DNA of 64,000 nucleotides, from contig DUBE01000043.1 in assembly GCA_012960475.1 (NCBI GenBank), positions 186,001 through 250,000 on the forward strand, given 5' to 3'. The notes below the pieces were generated by a model that searched no databases, was not told where the DNA came from, and saw nothing but the letters and a program-made list of their open reading frames with translations. The stretch's first letter is position 1. Every line of letters begins with the position of its first letter. The position numbers were made by a program, and so were the translations under genes. Shown here piece after piece: positions 31,689-40,785 of this stretch. Origin of the DNA: Planctomycetota bacterium (GTDB lineage Bacteria > Planctomycetota > UBA1135 > GCA-002686595).

Positions 31689-32902
31689 GTCGGGTCTCCG
31701 CCAACCCGCGCAGGCATCACAGAATGCTCACCAACGCCCTGACCCAAGTAAGGCAAGAATTGCAATAAAGTTCCTCGGCTCCAAGCCCCCCCTGCAGCCA
31801 GGTCCACAAGTCCGTCCGCAGCGGTAGCTGAATACAAGTCACCGCTACCGTTCCAGGCCACAGGGTGGAGACCATCTCTATCGAGCCGCGCCGGTAAGAA
31901 GAGCCGCCTCTTGCCCCGGTGTTGGTAGTTCAGGGCCAAGGGGCGCGTCATCCATGCGGGCTTCCAGTTCCCCATGAAACGTCCAATCAAGGGTGCAAGG
32001 AAAAGATGCGCTGTAGCCAACACGCTGACCGGATTACCAGGCAAGCCCAACAAGATCTTGCCGTCAGAGCGCTGGGCCAGAAGCACCGGCTTCCCCGGCT
32101 GCATCGCGACCTTGTGCAGCACCACTTCAAAACCTAATTCCTGTGCCACGCCTGGCACCAGGTCGCGCTCGCCCATGGACACACCGCCCACGGTGACCAC
32201 TAGATCCGATCGATCCGCCAGAGACTGCAAGGTCGCCTTCAAATGCTGCCCTTCATCCCGAGCATGGCTGCGCTCTGCCGACACCCCAAGAGTCTGAGCA
32301 AGTGCTGAAAGCAAAGGCCCATTGCAATCCACAACTCCAGCTGGCCCATCGGATCCCACCTCGTCCCCAGTAGTGCAAATCCCAAGACGCGGAGGTTCAT
32401 AGACCTGAAGCTCGTGAGCCCCCGCCATGGCTGCCGCAGCAACACCTGCCGCCGACAACCTTGTCCCCGCTTGCAAGACCAGGTCTCCCCGCCGCGCATC
32501 CTCACCCCTGGGTGCCACATTCCGCCCCACCCGCAATTCATACCCTTCAGCAATTATCAGGCGCTCTCCGTCGCGCTCGGTGTTCTCCACTGGAACGACG
32601 CAACACCCCGCCGGCACCGGCGCCCCAGTCATGATCGCTACAGCATCCCCGGGCGCCAGACTTTCATCACGGCGTTCCCCTGCCAGCACGGTTCCGACCA
32701 CGCGAAAGGAAAGCTCCTTGCCTGGCAGCAGAGCAAACCCATCCATGGTCCCCCGATCAAAAGGTGGTTGATCTTGGGACGCGCAAACGTCCCGAGCCAA
32801 GACCCTGCCCACAGCTTCTGCCACCGAAACCGTCAAGCGCTTCGCTTCAATCGGCAGATCCTTGAGCAGGATCAGGGCATCGTCATAGGACAAGAGCTGC
32901 AT
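31679..32902 (-). CDS. moeA: Molybdopterin molybdotransferase MoeA
   Basis: FDRGTMDGFALL, TGAPVPAGCCVVPVE, GVSMGERDLV, GLPGNPVSVLAT. Confidence 0.95.
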   Translation of the reverse strand: MQLLSYDDALILLKDLPIEAKRLTVSVAEAVGRVLARDVCASQDQPPFDRGTMDGFALLPGKELSFRVVGTVLAGERRDESLAPGDAVAIMTGAPVPAGCCVVPVENTERDGERLIIAEGYELRVGRNVAPRGEDARRGDLVLQAGTRLSAAGVAAAAMAGAHELQVYEPPRLGICTTGDEVGSDGPAGVVDCNGPLLSALAQTLGVSAERSHARDEGQHLKATLQSLADRSDLVVTVGGVSMGERDLVPGVAQELGFEVVLHKVAMQPGKPVLLAQRSDGKILLGLPGNPVSVLATAHLFLAPLIGRFMGNWKPAWMTRPLALNYQHRGKRRLFLPARLDRDGLHPVAWNGSGDLYSATAADGLVDLAAGGAWSRGTLLQFLPYLGQGVGEHSVMPARVGGDPTCC

Positions 32903-33068
32903 CTGTGGTGCAGTTTAGGACATGGTCAAACCATAGGGCGTGGAGTTCCTCTGCCAGATCCATCAGCCCGCTGATAGGGGTCACCTGGCTGTGATGTTGC
33001 AGGAACAAGCTCTCCTCGGGAGGCTCAACATTCGCTCCGTGATTGAAGCTCACCAGAATCCGGTTCAT
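32883..33068 (-). CDS. Small ORF between DUF72 gene and moeA
   Basis: 61 aa; ATGA overlap with DUF72 stop and 20-bp overlap with moeA start. Confidence 0.45.
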   Translation of the reverse strand: MNRILVSFNHGANVEPPEESLFLQHHSQVTPISGLMDLAEELHALWFDHVLNCTTDAALVL

Positions 33069-33961
33069 CCATCAAACAAGCCCCCTTGGGTCCGAGGCTC
33101 GGTGATTTCCGACAGGTGTGGGAACGCCTCGACGATCTCGTCCGGAGCAGGCACCGGTTGCCGCCCGTTGAACAGCCACTTGAACTCCAGGGCATTGGCA
33201 AAAGCCTGGCCTTCGAAATGGTTGTTGGTTACGACCCAAGTCTGATCAACCTCTTGCGAAATTTCGTCGGCGCGCTTGGCGAGAGCCCCGACTTCGGGCG
33301 GGGTGTAGAGGTAGTCGTAACGCTCGTCGCGGCCCACATCCCGATTGAACCAACTCTGTTGGTTGCGGCCGTGCAGACGTAGGTAGCCGATGGGCCCGGT
33401 GGGAGCAAAACGTTTGGGAGGATGATCCCAAGCATCAGGCAGATCGATATGGGCCAGTGAGTAGCCCAAACCTTGAATACTGGCCAAGGCAGGGGGCTCA
33501 AACCAGGATCGATGGCGCACTTCCAAGATCAGGGGCAATTCAGCCAGCAGGCTTCGAATCAGACCCAGACGGCGTACATTGTCGGGTTGCTCGTGAAAGC
33601 TCGCTGGAAACTGGACCAGGACCCCATCAAGAATTCCCGACCGAATCAAGGGTTCCAGGGCTGATTGAAACGCCTGGGCACGGAACGCCAAAGGGGCTGT
33701 TTCGGCAAGATCCACGTGCCCATGGGTAAAGGACTGATGCAGTTTGACGATGAAGTGAAACTGGGGCTCGCTCTTTACTTGCTCGGCCCACTTGACCACC
33801 ACCTCGCTCCGGGCTTCAGCATAGAAAGTGGAGTTGACCTCGACCCCATCGAAGCAGCTGGACAGAACTTGCAAGGGGTGAAACCCCGGCGGCTTGGCTT
33901 TGGGATAGACGCGACCTTCCCAATCGGGATAGGACCAGCCTGCGGTGCCGACGCGGATCAC
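33065..33961 (-). CDS. DUF72 family protein
   Basis: RVGTAGWSYPDWEGRVYP, FDGVEVNSTFY, YLRLHGRN. Confidence 0.93.
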   Translation of the reverse strand: MIRVGTAGWSYPDWEGRVYPKAKPPGFHPLQVLSSCFDGVEVNSTFYAEARSEVVVKWAEQVKSEPQFHFIVKLHQSFTHGHVDLAETAPLAFRAQAFQSALEPLIRSGILDGVLVQFPASFHEQPDNVRRLGLIRSLLAELPLILEVRHRSWFEPPALASIQGLGYSLAHIDLPDAWDHPPKRFAPTGPIGYLRLHGRNQQSWFNRDVGRDERYDYLYTPPEVGALAKRADEISQEVDQTWVVTNNHFEGQAFANALEFKWLFNGRQPVPAPDEIVEAFPHLSEITEPRTQGGLFDG

Positions 33962-34698
33962 TCTTCAAGCTCCAGGCCCATGGTCCGGGCAGCCTCCTGC
34001 TCCACGTCGATCAAGGCCTCTCGAATCGCCGGAGTGCTGCTCCGCACCTGTTGCTCATCGAATTCGGGGTCCACTACAATCGGCGCCCCTACGACCACCA
34101 AGATGCGGCTGAAAGGCTTGGGTACGGTAAAGCGGTCCCAAGAGGCCATACGCCAAGAACGACTGACCGCAATCCCGATGGGCAGGATCGGATAGCCCGT
34201 GCGATGGCCAAGGAAGGGCACTCCGTCAGTCATTGAGTGCATGGGGCCCCGGGGACCATCTGGTGTGATGGCAACGGAAGCCCCACCGCTCAGAGTCTTC
34301 ATCATCTCCTTTATTGCCCGCGCGCCTCCGCGACTGGAAGAACCCTCCACCACTGGAATGCGCAGACCCCGTAAGAGTGCCATGGACAATTGACCGTCTG
34401 CTGAAGGAGAAACCAACACCGCCAAATTGAACCTTCGCAGGCATCGCACCGCAGGCAGACTCCTTCCGTGCCAAAAGATTCCGAGGGCACCACTTTCTTT
34501 CAAGATCTTGATGGCCTCTGGATCTTTGGAGGTCAACTGCACACGCCAGGTGGAAGAAATCAGCCAGTAGATCGGAGCCCCAAACCAAGTCAGGATCGGC
34601 AGAAGGATGCGCCGCCGGATGCGGCGTACACGCTGGGACGCTCGGTGCTTGCGCGGGGCGCCGTCAGCCCCCTCGGGCTCTCCTCCGTGTCTGGCCAT
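33958..34698 (-). CDS. Lysophospholipid acyltransferase-like (DUF374) protein
   Basis: FWHGRSLPAVRCL, GSSSRGGARAIKEMM, ITPDGPRGPMH. Confidence 0.9.
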   Translation of the reverse strand: MARHGGEPEGADGAPRKHRASQRVRRIRRRILLPILTWFGAPIYWLISSTWRVQLTSKDPEAIKILKESGALGIFWHGRSLPAVRCLRRFNLAVLVSPSADGQLSMALLRGLRIPVVEGSSSRGGARAIKEMMKTLSGGASVAITPDGPRGPMHSMTDGVPFLGHRTGYPILPIGIAVSRSWRMASWDRFTVPKPFSRILVVVGAPIVVDPEFDEQQVRSSTPAIREALIDVEQEAARTMGLELEE

Positions 34699-34764
34699 GG
34701 AGCGCAGAATAGCAGGGCGGTGCGCCCTGGAAGGGCGCCCCAGAACAAGGAAGCAAACAGACGA

Positions 34765-36705
34765 TCAATCGTCCGAGGAAAAGCCCACTAGACCTCCCAG
34801 ACCGCCGATCCCAAACAGGGACAATTCAGGCCCGAAGGACGATTCTGAGTGGTAGAGGATTCCACTGGAAACCCGCGTCTTCCAACGACGCGCAGGAGCA
34901 AAGTGCTGGCTGAAACTACTGGCCTCCGGCAGATTGCGCAGAAGTGACTCCCGAGACGGGGCCTGATCAGACTGCGTTTCATCTCCAGAGAGCGACGGCG
35001 TCGCCATGCTGACCAGACCCTTGACCGCCCCATACAGCCCAGCCACAACCTGAATCCAGTCCGCATGGCTGACCTCCAAGGAGCCCTGGGGCCATTGGCC
35101 TCCCGCCAGGGGATTGGCCGGAATCCCCTTCGTCTTGGCCAGGGCACGAACGGCACGCTTGGCGTGGGTCGCGCTCAACGTCACCAGCAATCGGTTCCCT
35201 GCAACCACAATGGTGGGCTTGAACATCATGGTCAGATTGCCCAGCAAGCCACCTAGCATGGCCGGCATAGCTTCCGATTCGGAGTTCCCCCGCGGAGTCT
35301 CGAGTGTGTAGAGGTTTTGCTTGCGGTAGGCCTTCGTAGTCAAGCGAAAGCCCTCTGGCGCGTCTTGTCCAAGGGCCTCCATCCAAGCTTCAAGGGCTTC
35401 ACTGGCCTTCACTGGATCCTTCAATGGAATTGCCAGATGGACCCCAGGCGCTGCCATCACGCTCAAATTCTTGGGCACCGAGACAATCACTCGATCCCCC
35501 AATTGGGCGAAGAACGCCTGGGCCCCTGCGGACTGGTCATTGATCAGGCCTTCAGCGCGCAGCACTTCTTCCAAGGCCTCCCCATCAAAGGAGGCGGCGA
35601 ACGCCACTGCGGCCTCAGGATGGGTCAGGTCGAAAGGTTCTCCTTCTAAGGCAGTTACGCCAAATACCCCAGGCTGCCTGCCAGACGCGAAATGGCCATC
35701 CACATGGTAGAGACCTTCGTGCAGTTCCACCCGCCAAACGCCCCCGCGACCCAACATGGTGAAATATGGGCCCAAAATCCCTTCTGCAAGGGGCATCAAG
35801 GCCTGAGTCAGGTCACTCGATTGATCCCACAGTCCTTCCTTGAGTTCTGCCTCAACGACTACCAGCCCCTTGGGCTCACCCAGGGGAGAAGCTGCTTGAG
35901 TGAGCACTTCGGGGTGGGGCTCCCAACCCCTCCTCCAGCTTTGCGGAGAGAACATCGCGAGGCGTGAGCCTTGGACAAAAAGCACCAAGGCCTCCCGAGA
36001 CTCGCCAGGAGGATCCTGCTCCGGGCCCCCTTCTCGAACGCTGAAATGGGTCTGACGGACAGCGCCCCGGACGTCCTCCACATCCACGTAAGTAGCTACG
36101 ACCCCCGTAGCGTTGACCAAGGCCCCATGAATCCTGTCATAGGCCCGAGCAGCAAGATTGGAGTCGACAAAGTCCACAACCATGCGAAATTCGAACTGAT
36201 CAAAATCTGCAGGAATCTCGCCCTCCTGCAAGGCCATCCCCCAGTCCATGTCAGCGACAGACGAAAGGGAAATCGAAATCCCCTTCAGGCCGACAAGGAG
36301 ACTCTGAGCATCCCGCCAGGCGAATGATGTAGCCTCCTCAAAACCTGCCGCGATATCTTCGCCTGCTACCGTTTTGATTCCAGCAGCCAACGCCTGAATC
36401 TCAGGCTCGGCAAAGACCCGAGCTACCGCCGTTTCGTGATAAGCGTCCAGGTAGCCCTGAATCCGCGGTACAGCAACATAGACTGGAGCGTCCTGGGGAT
36501 GCAGGGCACGATGATCGACCTGCGGGGAGAGCGCCAGCAGAAAGGCTAGGGATACAGTCATAGGAAGTGGAATACGGCGGTCAGAGGTAATCATGCCGAG
36601 TTTGACCCGGAAGTCCTCATTTCGAGCAAATATTGCCCGTCGGGGAAGCAGATTTTCAAGCGAAGCTCCGAGGACGGATTCTCCCGGCCGATCAATCAGT
36701 ACCAT
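34765..36705 (-). CDS. Large exported hypothetical protein
   Basis: Continuous 646-aa ORF; internal start at ITSDRRIPLPMTVSLAFLLAL gives a signal peptide. Confidence 0.75.
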   Translation of the reverse strand: MVLIDRPGESVLGASLENLLPRRAIFARNEDFRVKLGMITSDRRIPLPMTVSLAFLLALSPQVDHRALHPQDAPVYVAVPRIQGYLDAYHETAVARVFAEPEIQALAAGIKTVAGEDIAAGFEEATSFAWRDAQSLLVGLKGISISLSSVADMDWGMALQEGEIPADFDQFEFRMVVDFVDSNLAARAYDRIHGALVNATGVVATYVDVEDVRGAVRQTHFSVREGGPEQDPPGESREALVLFVQGSRLAMFSPQSWRRGWEPHPEVLTQAASPLGEPKGLVVVEAELKEGLWDQSSDLTQALMPLAEGILGPYFTMLGRGGVWRVELHEGLYHVDGHFASGRQPGVFGVTALEGEPFDLTHPEAAVAFAASFDGEALEEVLRAEGLINDQSAGAQAFFAQLGDRVIVSVPKNLSVMAAPGVHLAIPLKDPVKASEALEAWMEALGQDAPEGFRLTTKAYRKQNLYTLETPRGNSESEAMPAMLGGLLGNLTMMFKPTIVVAGNRLLVTLSATHAKRAVRALAKTKGIPANPLAGGQWPQGSLEVSHADWIQVVAGLYGAVKGLVSMATPSLSGDETQSDQAPSRESLLRNLPEASSFSQHFAPARRWKTRVSSGILYHSESSFGPELSLFGIGGLGGLVGFSSDD

Positions 36706-36814
36706 CCCCAGAGTTCGATCGGGACGAGGGCCCCCGCCTGACTAGAATGCCGCCCGATCACCGCACCCAAGAACTGTCCCCAACGGGGCGTACTTTCTCC
36801 GACCCACCAGCACC

Positions 36815-37828
36815 ATGGCCAAGCACAAGGCTCCCACCCAGGTCACCATACTCCGCGAGGAGAAGTCTCTCTTCATGACCACGGTCGATCGTTTCTGGAA
36901 GCCGATCGCCCTGATCACCGTAATCCTCTCAAGCCTGCTGCTCTACAATATCTGGACCGACCAGCAAGCTGCAGCCGGTGCCGGTCTGGAATGGGTGCCC
37001 CTGGACGATGCGATCCGAGAGGGTAATCGAGAAGCGATCACCCTTGTTCGCGAACAAAGCCAAGGGACCAAGATCGAGCCCTGGGCCCTCCTGGCCGAAG
37101 GTCAGGCGGCCCTCAACACCGGAGAAGAGGATCTGGCCCGGGAGGCCTTCGCCAGCCTCAGTTCCACCAACGACCCCGTACTGAGCAAACTCGAGCTGCC
37201 TATTGGCCCAGATGGCAGCCTCTCAACCATCGCGGCACACCTGACCCTGGCTGCCAAAGCGCAGGCCACCTGGAACGCCGACAACCCGATCCTGAGCAAC
37301 CCAGACCCTGCAGGCGGGATGCCGAAAATCGTCTTTGAGACCGACCTGGGCGAAATTGAGGTAACGCTCTACATGGACCGCGCCCCGATCCACTCCAAGA
37401 ACATGATCAAGCTGGCGAGCGAGGGTTTTTATGATGGGACCCTGTTCCATCGGGTGGTCAATGTTCCCTCCATGCGGATCGTCCAGGGGGGTGATCCCAA
37501 CTCGATTGAGGGAGACCCATCCACATGGGGCCAAGGTGGCCCGGGCTATACCCAGACCCCTGAAAAAAATGGGCTTGTCCACGCCAAGGGATTCGTCTCC
37601 GCGGCCTCGCCCTCAGCGGGGTCTCAGAGCTCAGGCAGCCAGTTTTTCTTCACCCTCAGTCCATGCCATCACCTGGACGGTGGACACACGGTGTTCGGCC
37701 AAATCACATCCGGTCTTTCGATAGTCGAAGAAATCGGAAAAGGCGAAATTCGCGCACCCGCTGGCGCCTCCAGGGACATTCCAGTTGAGCCGATCAAGGT
37801 AATCGGGACAACAGTCAGCGGTGCCTGA
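36815..37828 (+). CDS. Membrane-anchored cyclophilin-type peptidyl-prolyl isomerase
   Basis: N-terminal TM; C-terminal GTLFHRVV, GSQSSGSQFFFTLSPCHHLDGGHTVFGQI. Confidence 0.93.
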   Translation: MAKHKAPTQVTILREEKSLFMTTVDRFWKPIALITVILSSLLLYNIWTDQQAAAGAGLEWVPLDDAIREGNREAITLVREQSQGTKIEPWALLAEGQAALNTGEEDLAREAFASLSSTNDPVLSKLELPIGPDGSLSTIAAHLTLAAKAQATWNADNPILSNPDPAGGMPKIVFETDLGEIEVTLYMDRAPIHSKNMIKLASEGFYDGTLFHRVVNVPSMRIVQGGDPNSIEGDPSTWGQGGPGYTQTPEKNGLVHAKGFVSAASPSAGSQSSGSQFFFTLSPCHHLDGGHTVFGQITSGLSIVEEIGKGEIRAPAGASRDIPVEPIKVIGTTVSGA

Positions 37829-37840
37829 TCAGCACATTCT

Positions 37841-37994
37841 GGTTCGTTGCCGAACCGAGTTGCCAACAAATACCCACCAGCGTGTGAGCGCTTGCCAAAG
37901 CGCTACGAACGCTCGGTATGGCAAGGGTGGACAGTCTTGGTTTTTCCTGTCAGGCGCGCTCGCCACGTAAGCCTTTATGCAGTAAGGACTTACG
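37841..37994. other. Cluster of inverted repeats / potential RNA hairpins
   Basis: GGTTCG-TTGC-CGAACC (37841-37856); AGCGCTT-GCCA-AAGCGCT (37887-37904) competing with CTTGCCA...TGGCAAG (37891-37925); CGTAAGCCTT...AAGGACTTACG (37966-37994). Confidence 0.5.
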
Positions 37995-38134
37995 AACGGG
38001 TCCCTGTACTAAATGAGCGCCTAGCTGAATCCCTGAACAGAGGCAGACTCGCCTCCCGAAACAAGCCCAACCGCTGCCCCCATCTTATCCACCAACAATC
38101 CACAGGTTCTGAGAGCAGTTGCCGTGGCCTCAAG

Positions 38135-39016
38135 TCAGAGTTCCTCCCCGGGGGCCAGGCGTGTCATCAGATGCTCTAGCTGTCGACGGTCACTGAACTT
38201 CAAGACCACCCGACCTGAGTAGGAATCAGAGCACTGAACCTCTGCGGTCAAGCCGAGGCTTTTTTCAATCCTACGCCTGAAATCTACTTGCCAGCTCGGG
38301 AGATCGGGCGCCTTCTTGGAGGCCTTGCTCCGATTGCTGGAAGTGGATTTCCCCTGCTCTTCGGAAAAGGGCACCTCGCCCCGAACCAAACGCTCGGTTG
38401 CCCTCACTGACAGGTCTTCCCGTACGGTGACCTCTAGGGCAGCGCACTGATCCTCGTCTCCATCGAGCCCGGCAAGGGCTCTGGCATGACCAAAGGTCAC
38501 AAGACCACTGACCAAGGCCTCTTGGACCTCCTTGGCGAGTTCCAGCAGACGCAGATGGTTGGTTACCGCAGTCCGGCTGACCCCCACCCGCTGCGCGACC
38601 TGGTCTTGAGTCAGCCCCATTCGCTTGATCATCTCCTGAAAGCCCTTGGCCTTCTCGATAGCGTCCAAGTCCTCCCGTTGGAGGTTCTCGATCAAGGCCA
38701 TCTCCAACATCTGATCATCATCAGCCTGCTTGACCACCACCGGGATTTCCGTCAGTCCTGAGAGGCGTGCGGCCCTCCAGCGCCGTTCCCCTGCGACAAT
38801 TTCGAAAGACCCATCCACCGGACGAACGCAAATGGGCTGCAGGACACCATGTCGAAGGATGCTCTCCTTGAGGGTGTCAAGAGCCTCTGTCACAAAGACC
38901 TTGCGGGGCTGATTTGGGTTGGGCCGAATCCGAGCTATGGGCAGGGATATCTGAGCTTCATCCTTGGGGGGAGTGTCGGGAATCAAAGAGCCGAGGCCGC
39001 GTCCGAGTGCTGTCAT
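38135..39016 (-). CDS. parB: Chromosome partitioning protein ParB
   Basis: ALGRGLGSLIP, IRPNPNQPRKVF, ENLQREDLDAIEKAKGFQ, QRVGVSRTAVTNHLRLL. Confidence 0.95.
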   Translation of the reverse strand: MTALGRGLGSLIPDTPPKDEAQISLPIARIRPNPNQPRKVFVTEALDTLKESILRHGVLQPICVRPVDGSFEIVAGERRWRAARLSGLTEIPVVVKQADDDQMLEMALIENLQREDLDAIEKAKGFQEMIKRMGLTQDQVAQRVGVSRTAVTNHLRLLELAKEVQEALVSGLVTFGHARALAGLDGDEDQCAALEVTVREDLSVRATERLVRGEVPFSEEQGKSTSSNRSKASKKAPDLPSWQVDFRRRIEKSLGLTAEVQCSDSYSGRVVLKFSDRRQLEHLMTRLAPGEEL

Positions 39017-39035
39017 GTGGGTCTGCTGGGTCTAA

Positions 39036-39051
39036 TGTTCCACGTGGAACA
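39036..39051. promoter_or_regulatory. parS site
   Basis: Perfect 16-bp palindrome TGTTCCACGTGGAACA upstream of parB. Confidence 0.93.
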
Positions 39052-39218
39052 CCGCCTGAGAGTACGCCCCCCTGGGGGTAGGGCGCAATGCCCGTGGCGA
39101 GATCTGGCCCCTTGTCGCCGAAACTGTCGTCTGGAGAAGCCTCTCCTACTCCTAATGGGACACGCTCACCGGGGACTCCTGGACAATCCACAAAGCCCCC
39201 CCACCCAGGAACAAAGCC

Positions 39219-39234
39219 TGTTCCACGTGGAACA
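39219..39234. promoter_or_regulatory. parS site
   Basis: Second identical TGTTCCACGTGGAACA, 183 bp from the first. Confidence 0.93.
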
Positions 39235-39395
39235 TGAAACCCAGAATCTCCGAACCGTTACAAGCCCAATAAGGACCCTGCCTTGACCGCCACCCAGCCG
39301 GACCAAACAGATGCCCAAACCCTAGGGCCAAAGAAACGAACACACCAATTCTGCCCGGCCCCCGCCCCCCTGGGTGGGCATGATGCTCCCTCGAC

Positions 39396-40073
39396 ATGGC
39401 TCTGCCCCTCACCCTTCAATGGTCCCTGCGGACCACCTTGCGTAGTCCCTGGGCGCTGGGACCTTGGCTCCTGGCAGTTGGTCTCCTGCCCCTGGCAGCA
39501 GCTTGGACCGACCTCTCAATTCTCAGCCGCCAGGGGGCCCAAGGGGGGACCCCCGGGGAATTCGCCTTCCTGGCCGGGATGATTGCGGTGCTGGGCGCAA
39601 GCCCCAGCCTGGACCGCATGGAGTGGCTCCTGGCCCGCACTGGACGGCTAAAGCGAGTTGGACACGAACTGTTGCTGCTGGCCCTACCAGGGACCCTGGT
39701 TCCCCTAGGGGTACTTCTGCTGGGATCGGCCTATTGGGGATGGCCATCCTCCGGCGCCGTCCTGGCAGCTGCTGGCAATGGATTGCGTCTCAGCTTGCTG
39801 GCTCTCCTGCTCAGCCGTTCGGGCCTTGGCCTCGGATCCCGCATCGCCCTGCTCCCTCTGCTGGGTTGGTGGTTGCCCGCCGCACTGGCGGGCATGGGTG
39901 GAACTGGCGCGTACCTGGCATCGTTTCTGAGCGCAGGGGCCTGGCCAGCGCCGGAAAATTCTCCGTTCGGTTCCATCGGGCGTCCCGCTCCCTTCTCTCT
40001 AGCCGGTTGGGTTGCGCTTCTCCTTACGTGCACCCCCGGCCTGGGCAGGCATGCGATACGCGATCCTCGGTGA
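39396..40073 (+). CDS. Hypothetical integral membrane protein
   Basis: Several hydrophobic segments. Confidence 0.65.
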   Translation: MALPLTLQWSLRTTLRSPWALGPWLLAVGLLPLAAAWTDLSILSRQGAQGGTPGEFAFLAGMIAVLGASPSLDRMEWLLARTGRLKRVGHELLLLALPGTLVPLGVLLLGSAYWGWPSSGAVLAAAGNGLRLSLLALLLSRSGLGLGSRIALLPLLGWWLPAALAGMGGTGAYLASFLSAGAWPAPENSPFGSIGRPAPFSLAGWVALLLTCTPGLGRHAIRDPR

Positions 40074-40785
40074 CATTCACGCGAACGAAACCGCTCTATG
40101 TGCGGTTTTAGAGGATATTGCAAATGTAGGGGCGGACCGGATTCTCTGCCTGGGTGACCTGGTTGGTTACGGCGGATCACCAAGCGCTACCCTTCAAATC
40201 CTCCGGGACGTGGCCGCTATTTCTATTCGCGGGAACCACGATGAAGCCTGTTGTGGCTTGATGGAACCAATCTTCTTCAACCCCAGCGCACGAGCAGCTG
40301 CCATCTGGACCAAGAGTATTTTGACATCAAATGAAAAGCAGTGGCTCGCGGAGCTGCCCTTGACGATCGACCTGGATGAGTGCTCGTTGGCTCACGGGAC
40401 CTATGACCACGCGCAAGAATTTCGATACCTTAATTCCGTTGACTCAGCCCTCGGCAGTCTCAAGAGCATGCCCCGCCCGGTGTGCTTTGTAGGCCATACA
40501 CACTTGCCCGTTGTTGTAGTTCAAACAGAGCACGCGCCGGAGTCTCCATCCCACACTCTCTCCGCACGAATCGAACTCGACAACATTCGCCGAGCCGTTG
40601 TCAATCCCGGCAGTGTTGGCCAACCGCGAGACGAAGATCCACGCGCCGCGTGGGGGCTCTACTTACCTGACGAACCCTCCTACGAATTGCGGAGGGTGGA
40701 ATACGACATCGAAAAAGAGGCCCACGCAATAAGGGCTGCGGGTCTCCCAGCGTTCCTCGCAGACCGCCTCCACCTAGGTATCTAG
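40051..40785 (+). CDS. Metallophosphoesterase family protein
   Basis: MRYAILGDIHANETAL, LGDLVGYG, IRGNHDEA, FVGHTHLP, VNPGSVGQPRD. Confidence 0.92.
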   Translation: MRYAILGDIHANETALCAVLEDIANVGADRILCLGDLVGYGGSPSATLQILRDVAAISIRGNHDEACCGLMEPIFFNPSARAAAIWTKSILTSNEKQWLAELPLTIDLDECSLAHGTYDHAQEFRYLNSVDSALGSLKSMPRPVCFVGHTHLPVVVVQTEHAPESPSHTLSARIELDNIRRAVVNPGSVGQPRDEDPRAAWGLYLPDEPSYELRRVEYDIEKEAHAIRAAGLPAFLADRLHLGI

